Source: an uncultured Pseudomonadales bacterium | GTDB lineage: Bacteria > Pseudomonadota > Gammaproteobacteria > Pseudomonadales > Cellvibrionaceae | Assembly (NCBI GenBank): GCA_947489425.1 | Contig: CANLDL010000001.1 | Coordinates: forward strand, 434,001-498,000 | DNA: 64,000 nucleotides | Direction: 5' to 3' | Shown: piece by piece, positions 36,888-46,828 of the stretch | Position numbering within the stretch: the first letter of the stretch is position 1 | Layout of the letters: the number at the start of each line of letters is the position of its first letter | Made by a program: the position numbers and the translations under genes | Notes under the pieces: generated by a model | Database searches by the model: none | What the model was told of the DNA's origin: nothing | Seen by the model: the letters and a program-made list of their open reading frames with translations, nothing else

Positions 36888-39800
36888 TTAGCCTTCAAAT
36901 TCACTGAGTAGTTGATCTATTAAATCCAATTCTTTGTTGTGATTCTCATCACTGCTTTGCTTAAGTTGCTCGGCCAGCGCACTAACGGTTGGGTTTTCAA
37001 ACAAAGATTGAAGCGAGAGCTTGGTCGAAAATTCTTTTTCTACCTGAGTGATTAATTGCATAGCCAATAATGAATGCCCGCCAAGCTCGAAAAAGTTATC
37101 CTCAACACCTGGGTCTACATTCAGCAGTTTGTTCCACAGTGAAGCCAAGCGTTTTTCAACATCGGTCTCGGGTGGTCGGCTTTTAATGCTACGACTATGT
37201 TGCGCAGACTTATCAGCAATAACCGCAAGCGCTTTGCGGTCTATTTTGCCGTTGCTGTTGAGTGGGAATTGCTCAATTACCGTAATGCGTTGCGGCACCA
37301 TATAAGCAGGTAATTGAGCTTCTAGTGCCTTTTTAACTAACAAGGTATCGAGCTCTTGCTCAGTTTCATTTTGCGAATCACTCTTGTTAACTTTAATCAG
37401 GCCCACTAGGTTTTGTCGTTTATCGGTGACGACAACGGCCTCACTTATGGGCGCTTGCTGGCAAAGGCAGGATTCAATTTCGCCAAGCTCGATACGGTAG
37501 CCACGGACTTTAACTTGGAAGTCTCTACGACCAATATAATCAAGTGTCCCTTGCGCATTCCATTTGACGACATCACCGGTTTTATACATACGGCTGCCAT
37601 CACAACTAAATGGATTGGGTACAAAGGCATTGGCCGATAGGCGCGCGGCATCATGATACCCACGAGCAACACCGGCACCTGCTATATATAGCTCACCACT
37701 AACACCCTGGGGTACTAGATTTAAATACTTATCCAACACGTAGCATTGCGTATTTAAAATAGGTAGGCCTATGGGCACAATGGCGTTTTGACCTGTTAGA
37801 GAATTTGTCGATACCGCCTGCAAAGTTGACCATATCGTGGTTTCCGTTGGGCCATAGACGTTAATTAAGTCGACTGATTTTTCTAACAATTTATTGGCGA
37901 GTGATTCAGGTACGGCCTCACCACCGACTAGGCCGCGAATGGCTGGCCATTTTTGTTCCGCTTGTCCTTCTTTTTGGCCTAGCAAAAGCTGCCATGTGGT
38001 CGGCGTTGCCTGTAGCACTGTTGCTTGTTGTAATAATGCAAATAGCAATTCACCATCCATCGATTCGCGCGTACTTGCCAGGGTAATACTCGCGCCCTTC
38101 ATCAGTGGCAAATAAAACTCTAACGCGCTGATATCAAAGGATGCGGTGGTAACTGCAAGCCAATTATCCGTAGCCGTTAGCGCTAATTGATTATCCATAG
38201 CTTTTAAGAAGTTACTGAGATTATCTTGTGTGACCGCAACGCCCTTAGGTTTACCCGTGGAGCCAGAGGTATAAATAACATAAGCCAATCGGTTGGCAGG
38301 AAGGTTCTGTAAAAACGGCTTATGAGTATAGTTTTCTGCCAGGGTTTTATCGGTATGCAAACAATCGAAGTAGCCCTCACTTAAAAGGATTGTTGTTAAT
38401 TGATCAGTCGCAGCACTGCTGCTAGAGCTTGCCAGTAAATTATCCAAGTGGCTTTCAGTAATCAGCAAGGTCGGTTTTGCATGTTCACAAATATAGCTAA
38501 GTCGTTGCGCTGGCTGCATTGGGTCTAGCGGAATGTAAGCTGCCCCAATTTTTTGAATGGCAATTAATGTGATCAATAAAAGCGGCGTGCGTTCAAGACA
38601 AACGGCAATACGCTCATCCGCATTAAGTTTATATTCATGTAAACGCTCGGCAAGGTAATTACTTTGCTGGCTTAGCTCTGCATAGCTAATTTTTTTGTCT
38701 TGATAATGGATCGCAATATTGTCAGGGTTATTGCTAACTTGCTGTTCAAAGTGCGCAATAAAACTCTCTTGTGGATTCTGGGGAGAGAAGTCGTCTAGGC
38801 TTGTGTTGCTGGTTTTATTTGGCCCATTCAAAGCAATTAACGAATGTTTATCGGCATCATTTAGCACAGTAAGCGCTGCCAATGCGCTGTCTTTTGAATT
38901 AAGCATTTGCGCTAAAACATCAGTGTATTGCTTGGCATAGCGCTCGGCGGTTGCAGGTAAAAATAAATCCGTGTTGTACTCCAACACACAATCCCAGTCG
39001 TTATCTGTTGCTTCTATTTGCAAACTAATATCGGTAATCGAGGTGCCGTCCTCAATGGGTAGGCGCGCTGCCTCAATACCATCGAAAGACATAGACTGCT
39101 CGGAGGGCAATTGGATCAAATTAAACAGCGTTTGAAACAGTGGCGAGTGGCTCGTGCTGCGGGAGACATTAAGCATCTCAACTAATTGCTCAAAGGGTAA
39201 GCTCTGATGTTGCTGTGCATCAATTAAGGTATGACGTAACGCCCTCCAATGTGCAAGCACACTCGCCCCTTGGTTCAAGGGAGATTTAATCACTTGGGTT
39301 GAGGCAAAATAGCCAATTAATTGATGGGTGTGTGAGCGATGACGGTTAGCGACGGGAATCCCAACACGAATATCCTCCTGGCCACTGTAGCGTGACAACA
39401 ATAATTGCCAAGCACTTAGCAATGGAATAAACACCGTAAGATTATTTTGTGCGCTCACGCTATTGAGCTGCGATACAAGGGCTTTGGGCAAGCTAAAGCG
39501 GTAGCGATTACCCGTAAAACTTTGCTGTTTTGGTCGAGGAAAATCCGTTGGCAAATCCAATATAGGCGACTCACCGGCTAACTGTACCTGCCAATAGTGT
39601 GCATCTTTATCGATGGCTTCTTTGGCTATTTCGCTTTTTGACCAGAGACTAAAATCTTTAAACTGGAACGGTAACTCTGGCAGTGAGGCCACAGCCTTTT
39701 TATCAACCACTTCTAAGGCTGCATAGTCTAGTTGATAAGCTGATTTAACTCCTTGGTACAATGCTTGTAATTCTTTTAAGAAAATATCCAGCGACCAGGC

Positions 39801-42800
39801 ATCGGCAATAATGTGATGGATACATAATTGAATAACACTGTAGGCCTGTTGTGTGTTCCCATTAATCTCATAGAGGTCAACGCGCCATGCGGGCTCGTTT
39901 GATAGATCAAAGGGCTCACTTGCTAGCGCTTCTAATTGTGCGTTTAAGTCTGTATTTTGTGTATTGGATTCTAGTTCCAGTTGATGGATACGTAGCCGTA
40001 TATCAATACTGGCTTTAATACTTTGGAATAGCGCTCCATCTATATCGCCAAATACTGTGCGTAAGCTGTGTTGCCTATTGGCAAGTAGCACTAAAGCTTT
40101 ATTGAGGTAATTATGATCAAGCTGGCCTTTTATTTTTAGCGCGCTACTTAATTGATAGGCACGCCCTGCTCCATTAAATTGCTCCATAAACCACAGGCGT
40201 TGTTGGGTCGCATACATGGGGATATGGTCGGTTTGATCACTGGCGACAATCGCTTGATTACTGTGAAGTTCATTGGCTGTTGCTTCTATTAATTTTGCAA
40301 GGCTGGCTAACACCGAGGTTTCAAAAACGCTTTTTAAAGGCAACTCTATTGCATACTCTTCTTGTAAGCGTGCTACTAATCTCGCAACCAATAAGGAGTG
40401 CCCGCCTAGCTCAAAGAAGTCATCCTCTCTGTTAATGTTTTGTCGGTTAAAGAGCTGTTGCCATAGCACTAGTAAACGCTGTTCCCAAATACTCTCGGGC
40501 ATGGCAACAGGATTATCAGATTTTTGTTCAAGTTCTGGCTCGATAGCAAGGAGTGCTTTTCGATCGACTTTGGCACTACTATTGAGTGGTAGCTCCTCCA
40601 GATGCTGGAAGATATTAGGCACCATATACTCGGGTAAGTGATTGATTAGCTGCTCTCTCATGAGTGCATTATCTTTTTTGGAATCGGTTTTTGTCCCACT
40701 CCAATAGGCAATCAAGCGGTCATTTTCTTGTTGAGTATCGTCTTTAGCTTTGTTGAGTATCACGGCGACATTTTCGACAAAAGCTAACTGACTGAGCAGC
40801 GATTCTATTTCGCCAAGTTCTATACGAAAGCCACGCAGTTTAACTTGAAAATCGTTACGGCCAATATACTCAATCTCGTTATCTTTATTGCGTCTGACTA
40901 AATCGCCCGTTTTATAAAGTCGATCTCCCGAGCGATTTTGTTGCTGTGCAAAAGGGTTAGGCAGAAAAGCAGACGCAGTTAGCGCAGGTGCATTGACATA
41001 ACCATTAGTCACATTGGCGCCGGCTAAGTACAACTCACCAATCACGCCCTGCGGAACAGGTTTTAAATGGCTATCTAAAATATAGGACTGCACATCAAAA
41101 CCATCATAACCAATGCTAATGGGTGCTTCATCAATACGAGTGATTTCTTTATAGGTGGAATAAACGGTAACTTCCGTTGGCCCATAAATATTAAATAATT
41201 GTTTACCTGTAGACAGTAATTTTTTAGCTAGCTCTTTACCTAAAGCCTCACCACAAGATAGCAGTGTCGTATTCTTTAATGGCAGCTTACTTTGAGCGAT
41301 TAACATGCTCCAGGTTGCTGGCGTTGCCTGCATAAGATCAATTGCGCGACCTTCGCTTTTACATTGCTCCAATAACTCGGCAAGTAACTTCGGGTCGCGT
41401 GTTTGATCTTTATCGGCAATAACAATCGAAGCACCCTGTGTTAAGGGTAGCAATAACTCAACAATAGAAATATCAAAACAATAACTACTCAGTGCCAATA
41501 CCTGTTGCTTAGCTTTTAAGCCAAGGCGTTGCTGCAAATCAACAAATAAATTACTGAGGTTGCCACGATTAACCGACACCCCCTTAGGCTTACCGGTAGA
41601 GCCTGAGGTATATAAAATATAAGCAGTCTGCTGTGGTGTAATTGCTGTGCTAGTTAATGTCGTTGTAGAGTCACTAGTAGCCGACAGTGATACATCGGCG
41701 AATAAACAATTTAGCCCTTTTGTTAAAGCCTTTGTATGGTCATGAGAAACTTGGTCTACTAGGCATATATTTGTTTGTGAGTGCTCTACAATATACGCTG
41801 CACGCTCGGCGGGCCAATTGGGGTCGATGGGTATATAGGTGGCTCCTATTTTTAAAATCGCCAGCATACTCGTGATCATTGAGATATCACGCTCAACACA
41901 AATAGCGACACGCTGATATTTCTCAACACCCTTGCTGATTAGTTGATTGGCAATATGATTACTTAAGGCATCGAGTTCTTGATAACTGAGCGTACCGCTT
42001 TTACCTTGGATGGCAAGGTTGTCTGCTTGATCGCTAACTCTTGATTGAAAGTCGTTAAGTAAATCATGTTCAATCAATTGCTGCTGGTTAAGAGGACTGG
42101 CTTGGACCTGTGTATCTCTCTCAGTGTTTTCTTGCCAAATGTCGATAGCTGCTAAGGTTGTTTGTGCTGCCTCATTTTCTAGTAGCCATTGCAAAACTCG
42201 CTGATAATCCTCTGCGATGGCAATGACCGATGCCTCTTCAAATAATTCCGTGCTGTATTCAAACTGTAGGTCGAAGTTATCGCCACTGGCTTGAACATCT
42301 AATTTAAAATCACACAACACCGTATCCGAGCGATTATGAATCACCTCGACACTGAGGTCCTTAAGATCGAATTGATTCAAAGGCTTTTCAGACAAGTAAT
42401 TAAACATTACTTGGAACAATGGGTTGTAGCTTAGCTGTCTATCAACACCTAACTGCTCGATCAAATAATCGAAGGGTAAGTCTTGGTTTGCCTGTGCGTT
42501 GATCGACTGCTCGGCGATCGACTGCAAAAACTCGCTCACCGTATGTTGCGGCTGCAAGTTAGCGCGCTGAACAATAGTATTAACAAAACAACCCATTGTC
42601 TCTTGCGTTTGATGGTGATGTCGGTTGGCAATAGGAATACCAATGACAATATCACTTTGCCCACTGTAGGCATTCAACAGTAACTGGAAGGCACCTAACA
42701 AGCTTACAAAGTGACTACGCTTAGCGTTTTTGTCGGCTTTACGTAATTGCATTGCCAGCATCTTGGGCAAACGAATAGCGTGCCGAGCACCGGCAAAGGT

Positions 42801-45800
42801 AGGCTCTGTGGGCCGTTTAAAATCGTAATTTAATTCAAGTACGGGCAGCTCACCGCTTAGGATATTTTTCCAGTAATTGAGTTGTTCATCAAAAAAACCA
42901 TTTTCCAAACACTGACGCTGCCATAGCGCGTAATCGCTATAGCGAATAGTGTCTGTATACTCAATTGCTAGAGCTTCCGTATTGTAGTAGTGACAAAACT
43001 CTTCAATCAATAAGTGCAGCGACCAAGCATCGGCAATGATGTGATGACAGTTAATCGACAATACGAGCTCATTGTTTTTACCTGCAATTGCATAGATAGA
43101 AAAACGCAGTAAAGGTGCACGAGCAAGTACAAAAGGTGTCATTGCATCTTGCTGCAAGCAACGGTTAAGTTCGGCCTCGCAGGCAACTTGTCGGTGTGCA
43201 AAAAGTGCCGAGAAAACCGGTGATAATTTTTGTACTGGTGTACCCTCTTCTACTTCAAAATAGCTGCGTAAAATGTCGTGTCGTTTAATACACTTATTAA
43301 TTGCAGAGGTAATTTTGGAGACATCTATCTCACCGCTTAAGCGTAGTGCCGTTGGCAAATTATAACTGGCGCTATCGGGCGTTAGCCCCTGTAAAAACCA
43401 TAGTCGCTGTTGCACAAAGGAGAGTCGAGTCGCACTTGTTTGCGTATCGAGACGAGTCAGTTCTGGCAACTGTGTTAGTGCCGCTGGTTCTTGAAGTTCT
43501 TGAGATTGTGATTGCGCTTCCCACCATGCCAGCCAGTCGATAATTGTTGGTTGCTCAAAGATACTGCGAAGCGATACATCGGCAGATAATAACTGGCTTA
43601 AACGCCCGACAAGTTGAGTGGCTAATAGCGAGTGACCGCCGAGCTCAAAGAAGTTATCTTTAATGCCTATTTTTCTCGCACTCGTTTTTTCTTGCGTGCT
43701 CTTTTGAGTACTATTTTGAGAGAAATTTTGTTTATCCATTAACAAGCTCTGCCAAATATCACAAACCTTTTCTTCTAGCTCATTACGTGGCGCAACATAA
43801 TCCAGTACCGATTGCGCACTAAAATCGACGGGAGGTAATTGCGCACGAGCCACTTTACCGTTGCTATTACGAGGTAGCTTATCGAGTGCGACAAAGGCAC
43901 TAGGTACCATATACTCTGGCAAAGATTCTTTAATAAAATCTTTTAGACTAGACCAAGAGCCTTGCTCGCTCATGCCATTAACAGTGTCAATAGCAGGCTG
44001 ATCACTCTCTGGATTAATGCCCATATAGGCAACCAGCACCGTACCCCGTTGCGCGTTATCTGTGGCGATAACAACGACTTCGTTCACACCGGGGTAATTG
44101 GCAATGCGCGACTCGATCTCGCCCAGCTCTATACGGTAACCCCGCACTTTGACTTGATAGTCGCTGCGGCCAACATATTGGATATTTCCATCGGCTAAGA
44201 AGCGGCCTAAATCACCGGTACGATAAAGTCTTTCCCCTCGATTTTTATCGCACTCACTTGTAAATGGGTTGGGTAAAAATACCGCTGCACTACGTTTAGG
44301 CTCGTTGCGATATCCTCTGCCAACACCTGTACCAGCGACATAGATTTCACCAATAGCGCCTATGGGCATTTGCTCTAATTGTGGGCTTAAAATATAGAGC
44401 TTATTGTTAGCCGTTGGGCTACCAATAGGCACATGAGCAAGTGCTGTATCAGATTTTTCGACGGGGTAAAAGGCAACATCGTCGGAGCACTCCGCTGGAC
44501 CATAGGCATTCATTAGCGGGATATTGGGATAGGATTGGTACCAGGCTTCGATCAAGCTCGGCGGTAAGGCCTCACCTGTTGGTATGACCCAACGTAGCGA
44601 ATCCAAGCTTTGCTGCTGCTCTACAATACTTTGTAATAAGGCAGGCACCGGCTCTAGTATAGAAATGCCACGCTTGCTGATTTCTCGGCTTAAGGTGATG
44701 GGGTCTTGGCTAATACAATCGGGGAGTATTTCGACGCGCGCCCCCAGTATTGGTGCGATAAGAAATTGCCAGACCGAAATATCAAAACATTGCGATGCAG
44801 TTTGGGCAATAATATCCTCGCCGCTTAATGCAAGCGGTGCAAATTTACCTAGCATATTATTCAACATGCCTTGCCTTGTGACCATTGCTCCCTTGGGTGT
44901 ACCTGTGGAGCCCGAGGTAAAAATAATATAAGCCAGTTGATCTGGGTAAGATTTAATATTGGGGTTGGCGCATTCGACCAGTGCCTGCTTATCGATGCTA
45001 AAGGTAATTATGTTTATGGCTGTTGCTTTGTTTGCCTCTTTTTTGTTTATTGCTCCATTAATTTCTTCGTTTATTTCTACAAGGGCATCACTTTGGGCAT
45101 CGCTTACGAGTAATAAAACGGCACCACTTTGTTCGATAATTTGTGCCGACCTCGCTGCCGGATGTTTAGGGTCTAGTGGTAAATAAGCAGCCCCTGCTTT
45201 AAGGCTTGCCATTATCATTATTAACAACTCAACGCCGCGCTCGGCCAAAATAGCCACAACATCGTCGGTACTAATACCCTGTACAATTAAGTCTTTAGCC
45301 AGTAAATTAACGCGATTATTGAGTGTTTGGTAATCAAGGCTAACGGTATTGTCAGCTGCTGCAATTTTTTGTGGTAGTCGCTTGGCTTGTTGTTCAAAAC
45401 GTTGAATATAATCCCAGGACAAATCCAGCTCATCACCACTGCCCCATTGCTGCTGTTGAGCGAACTCTGCAGTAGATAGCATGCTGATTTGATCAATACT
45501 GCAATCGCCGACTGTGAGTGTATCACTCATATCAATAATGAGTTTTTGAAAATGCGCGAGCATGTTCTCAACATCTTGATGCTTAAAATCAGAGGCTTGA
45601 TAAGTAATTTGCAAATGCAACGACTCACCCGGGATAATAACCACGGTAATCGGGTAGTTAGTGTGGGTACGATTGGTAGCCTCTTCGACGATAAACTCTA
45701 GGTTTTCTTGCGAGAGTGCCGCATCCATGGGCGCATTTTCAAAAACAAATAAGCTTTGAAATAAGTCCTGCTGATCTATTTCGCTCCAGCCTTGAATATC

Positions 45801-46826
45801 GGTGAGTGAGGATGTCTCATGCTCGCGCAGCGATAGGTTAGTTGACTGTAAAGCTTGTAACCATTGCTTTAACGAGACTTGAGAATCAATATTAACTCTC
45901 AACGGTAAAGTATTGATAAATAAGCCAACAATAGATTCTATGCCCGTCATATGTGTTGGACGGCCAGCCACTGTCACACCAAAAGCAATATCCCGGTTAC
46001 CGCTGTATTGGGCCAACAACATGGCCCAAGCCCCTTGCAATAATGTATTCACAGTCACCTGTGTTGCCTTGGCAACTTCCTGTATTTTGTGGCTTTGCTC
46101 TTTTGTTAATAGGGATACCACATCAACAACAGAGTCACCCTCGACAGCTTGGCCGATATTGCGAATACCCAAAGGCGTTGGGGTATCAAAGCCTTTGAGT
46201 TGGGATTCCCAAAATGCTTGATGTTTATCGGGGTCTTGCTCGCCTAACCACTGAATAAAATCCTGATAAGCTCTTGGGGTTGCTAGCGATAAGCTTTTAC
46301 CTTGCTCGAAGGCGCGATAAAAATTTAAAAAGTCCATCATAATGATAGAAAAGCACCAGGCATCCATCAAAATATGGTGATAGCTACGCACAAACTGATA
46401 GGTGTTGGGTGCAAGTTTAATTAAGCGTACGCGCATCAGTGGTGCTTTAGTGAAAGCTAGCTCTTGCTCACGCTCCTCTTGCAATAACTCTTCTAGCTTC
46501 TCTTCTTGCTTATCTTTACAAAACTCACTCCAATCGACGAGCTCGATAGGTAACTTAACGTTTTTATGAACGACCTGTAGTGGCCTTGACTGTTTTTTCC
46601 AAACAAAACTGGTGCGAAGTAGCTCGTGTCTTTGGACAACTGCGTCCCATGCGCGTTGAAAGGCATCCATGTTTAGATTTTCTAACTTCATGACGTGGCG
46701 ATACTGCAATAAATACATACCCTGTGCTGGGTTCATCAGGGTATGAAAGAGCAATCCTTGTTGCATAGGTGCTAAAGGATAAATAGCCTCAATATTTTTT
46801 GATCGCTGCTTAAGGTTGTTTGTCAT
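36888..46826 (-). CDS. NRPS with three C-A-T modules
   Basis: The 3,312-residue product has three modules and no epimerase: C (HHILMDA; an N-terminus YPLAPMQQGLLFHTL as in domains that accept a D-residue donor, matching the E domain upstream), A, T (ELGGHSLLATQ); C (HHIIADA), A, T (ELGGHSLLVAR); C (HHIIADA), A, T (ELGGHSLLAMQ). Pockets read by alignment are D-I-W-E-I-T-A-D-D-K (resembles codes I recall for diaminobutyrate), D-I-V-Q-L-C-I-V-Y-K (not assigned) and D-I-L-Q-L-G-V-I-W-K (Gly-like). It adds residues two to four. It starts two bases after the preceding stop. Confidence 0.92.
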   Translation of the reverse strand: MTNNLKQRSKNIEAIYPLAPMQQGLLFHTLMNPAQGMYLLQYRHVMKLENLNMDAFQRAWDAVVQRHELLRTSFVWKKQSRPLQVVHKNVKLPIELVDWSEFCKDKQEEKLEELLQEEREQELAFTKAPLMRVRLIKLAPNTYQFVRSYHHILMDAWCFSIIMMDFLNFYRAFEQGKSLSLATPRAYQDFIQWLGEQDPDKHQAFWESQLKGFDTPTPLGIRNIGQAVEGDSVVDVVSLLTKEQSHKIQEVAKATQVTVNTLLQGAWAMLLAQYSGNRDIAFGVTVAGRPTHMTGIESIVGLFINTLPLRVNIDSQVSLKQWLQALQSTNLSLREHETSSLTDIQGWSEIDQQDLFQSLFVFENAPMDAALSQENLEFIVEEATNRTHTNYPITVVIIPGESLHLQITYQASDFKHQDVENMLAHFQKLIIDMSDTLTVGDCSIDQISMLSTAEFAQQQQWGSGDELDLSWDYIQRFEQQAKRLPQKIAAADNTVSLDYQTLNNRVNLLAKDLIVQGISTDDVVAILAERGVELLIMIMASLKAGAAYLPLDPKHPAARSAQIIEQSGAVLLLVSDAQSDALVEINEEINGAINKKEANKATAINIITFSIDKQALVECANPNIKSYPDQLAYIIFTSGSTGTPKGAMVTRQGMLNNMLGKFAPLALSGEDIIAQTASQCFDISVWQFLIAPILGARVEILPDCISQDPITLSREISKRGISILEPVPALLQSIVEQQQSLDSLRWVIPTGEALPPSLIEAWYQSYPNIPLMNAYGPAECSDDVAFYPVEKSDTALAHVPIGSPTANNKLYILSPQLEQMPIGAIGEIYVAGTGVGRGYRNEPKRSAAVFLPNPFTSECDKNRGERLYRTGDLGRFLADGNIQYVGRSDYQVKVRGYRIELGEIESRIANYPGVNEVVVIATDNAQRGTVLVAYMGINPESDQPAIDTVNGMSEQGSWSSLKDFIKESLPEYMVPSAFVALDKLPRNSNGKVARAQLPPVDFSAQSVLDYVAPRNELEEKVCDIWQSLLMDKQNFSQNSTQKSTQEKTSARKIGIKDNFFELGGHSLLATQLVGRLSQLLSADVSLRSIFEQPTIIDWLAWWEAQSQSQELQEPAALTQLPELTRLDTQTSATRLSFVQQRLWFLQGLTPDSASYNLPTALRLSGEIDVSKITSAINKCIKRHDILRSYFEVEEGTPVQKLSPVFSALFAHRQVACEAELNRCLQQDAMTPFVLARAPLLRFSIYAIAGKNNELVLSINCHHIIADAWSLHLLIEEFCHYYNTEALAIEYTDTIRYSDYALWQRQCLENGFFDEQLNYWKNILSGELPVLELNYDFKRPTEPTFAGARHAIRLPKMLAMQLRKADKNAKRSHFVSLLGAFQLLLNAYSGQSDIVIGIPIANRHHHQTQETMGCFVNTIVQRANLQPQHTVSEFLQSIAEQSINAQANQDLPFDYLIEQLGVDRQLSYNPLFQVMFNYLSEKPLNQFDLKDLSVEVIHNRSDTVLCDFKLDVQASGDNFDLQFEYSTELFEEASVIAIAEDYQRVLQWLLENEAAQTTLAAIDIWQENTERDTQVQASPLNQQQLIEHDLLNDFQSRVSDQADNLAIQGKSGTLSYQELDALSNHIANQLISKGVEKYQRVAICVERDISMITSMLAILKIGATYIPIDPNWPAERAAYIVEHSQTNICLVDQVSHDHTKALTKGLNCLFADVSLSATSDSTTTLTSTAITPQQTAYILYTSGSTGKPKGVSVNRGNLSNLFVDLQQRLGLKAKQQVLALSSYCFDISIVELLLPLTQGASIVIADKDQTRDPKLLAELLEQCKSEGRAIDLMQATPATWSMLIAQSKLPLKNTTLLSCGEALGKELAKKLLSTGKQLFNIYGPTEVTVYSTYKEITRIDEAPISIGYDGFDVQSYILDSHLKPVPQGVIGELYLAGANVTNGYVNAPALTASAFLPNPFAQQQNRSGDRLYKTGDLVRRNKDNEIEYIGRNDFQVKLRGFRIELGEIESLLSQLAFVENVAVILNKAKDDTQQENDRLIAYWSGTKTDSKKDNALMREQLINHLPEYMVPNIFQHLEELPLNSSAKVDRKALLAIEPELEQKSDNPVAMPESIWEQRLLVLWQQLFNRQNINREDDFFELGGHSLLVARLVARLQEEYAIELPLKSVFETSVLASLAKLIEATANELHSNQAIVASDQTDHIPMYATQQRLWFMEQFNGAGRAYQLSSALKIKGQLDHNYLNKALVLLANRQHSLRTVFGDIDGALFQSIKASIDIRLRIHQLELESNTQNTDLNAQLEALASEPFDLSNEPAWRVDLYEINGNTQQAYSVIQLCIHHIIADAWSLDIFLKELQALYQGVKSAYQLDYAALEVVDKKAVASLPELPFQFKDFSLWSKSEIAKEAIDKDAHYWQVQLAGESPILDLPTDFPRPKQQSFTGNRYRFSLPKALVSQLNSVSAQNNLTVFIPLLSAWQLLLSRYSGQEDIRVGIPVANRHRSHTHQLIGYFASTQVIKSPLNQGASVLAHWRALRHTLIDAQQHQSLPFEQLVEMLNVSRSTSHSPLFQTLFNLIQLPSEQSMSFDGIEAARLPIEDGTSITDISLQIEATDNDWDCVLEYNTDLFLPATAERYAKQYTDVLAQMLNSKDSALAALTVLNDADKHSLIALNGPNKTSNTSLDDFSPQNPQESFIAHFEQQVSNNPDNIAIHYQDKKISYAELSQQSNYLAERLHEYKLNADERIAVCLERTPLLLITLIAIQKIGAAYIPLDPMQPAQRLSYICEHAKPTLLITESHLDNLLASSSSSAATDQLTTILLSEGYFDCLHTDKTLAENYTHKPFLQNLPANRLAYVIYTSGSTGKPKGVAVTQDNLSNFLKAMDNQLALTATDNWLAVTTASFDISALEFYLPLMKGASITLASTRESMDGELLFALLQQATVLQATPTTWQLLLGQKEGQAEQKWPAIRGLVGGEAVPESLANKLLEKSVDLINVYGPTETTIWSTLQAVSTNSLTGQNAIVPIGLPILNTQCYVLDKYLNLVPQGVSGELYIAGAGVARGYHDAARLSANAFVPNPFSCDGSRMYKTGDVVKWNAQGTLDYIGRRDFQVKVRGYRIELGEIESCLCQQAPISEAVVVTDKRQNLVGLIKVNKSDSQNETEQELDTLLVKKALEAQLPAYMVPQRITVIEQFPLNSNGKIDRKALAVIADKSAQHSRSIKSRPPETDVEKRLASLWNKLLNVDPGVEDNFFELGGHSLLAMQLITQVEKEFSTKLSLQSLFENPTVSALAEQLKQSSDENHNKELDLIDQLLSEFEG

Positions 46827-46828
46827 TT

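Noticed and set aside
37048..46221. Many 60-122-codon frames antisense to the NRPS genes
   Set aside because: They are complements of conserved A, C and T domain codons and have no signals of their own.
27096..46826. Calcium-dependent lipopeptide antibiotic (Asp-Gly-Asp motif, Dab at position two)
   Set aside because: The residue order recalls friulimicin-type peptides, but two Asp hydroxylases, TonB/FecBCDE uptake, a PvdE exporter and Fur boxes favour a siderophore; kept only as a weak alternative.
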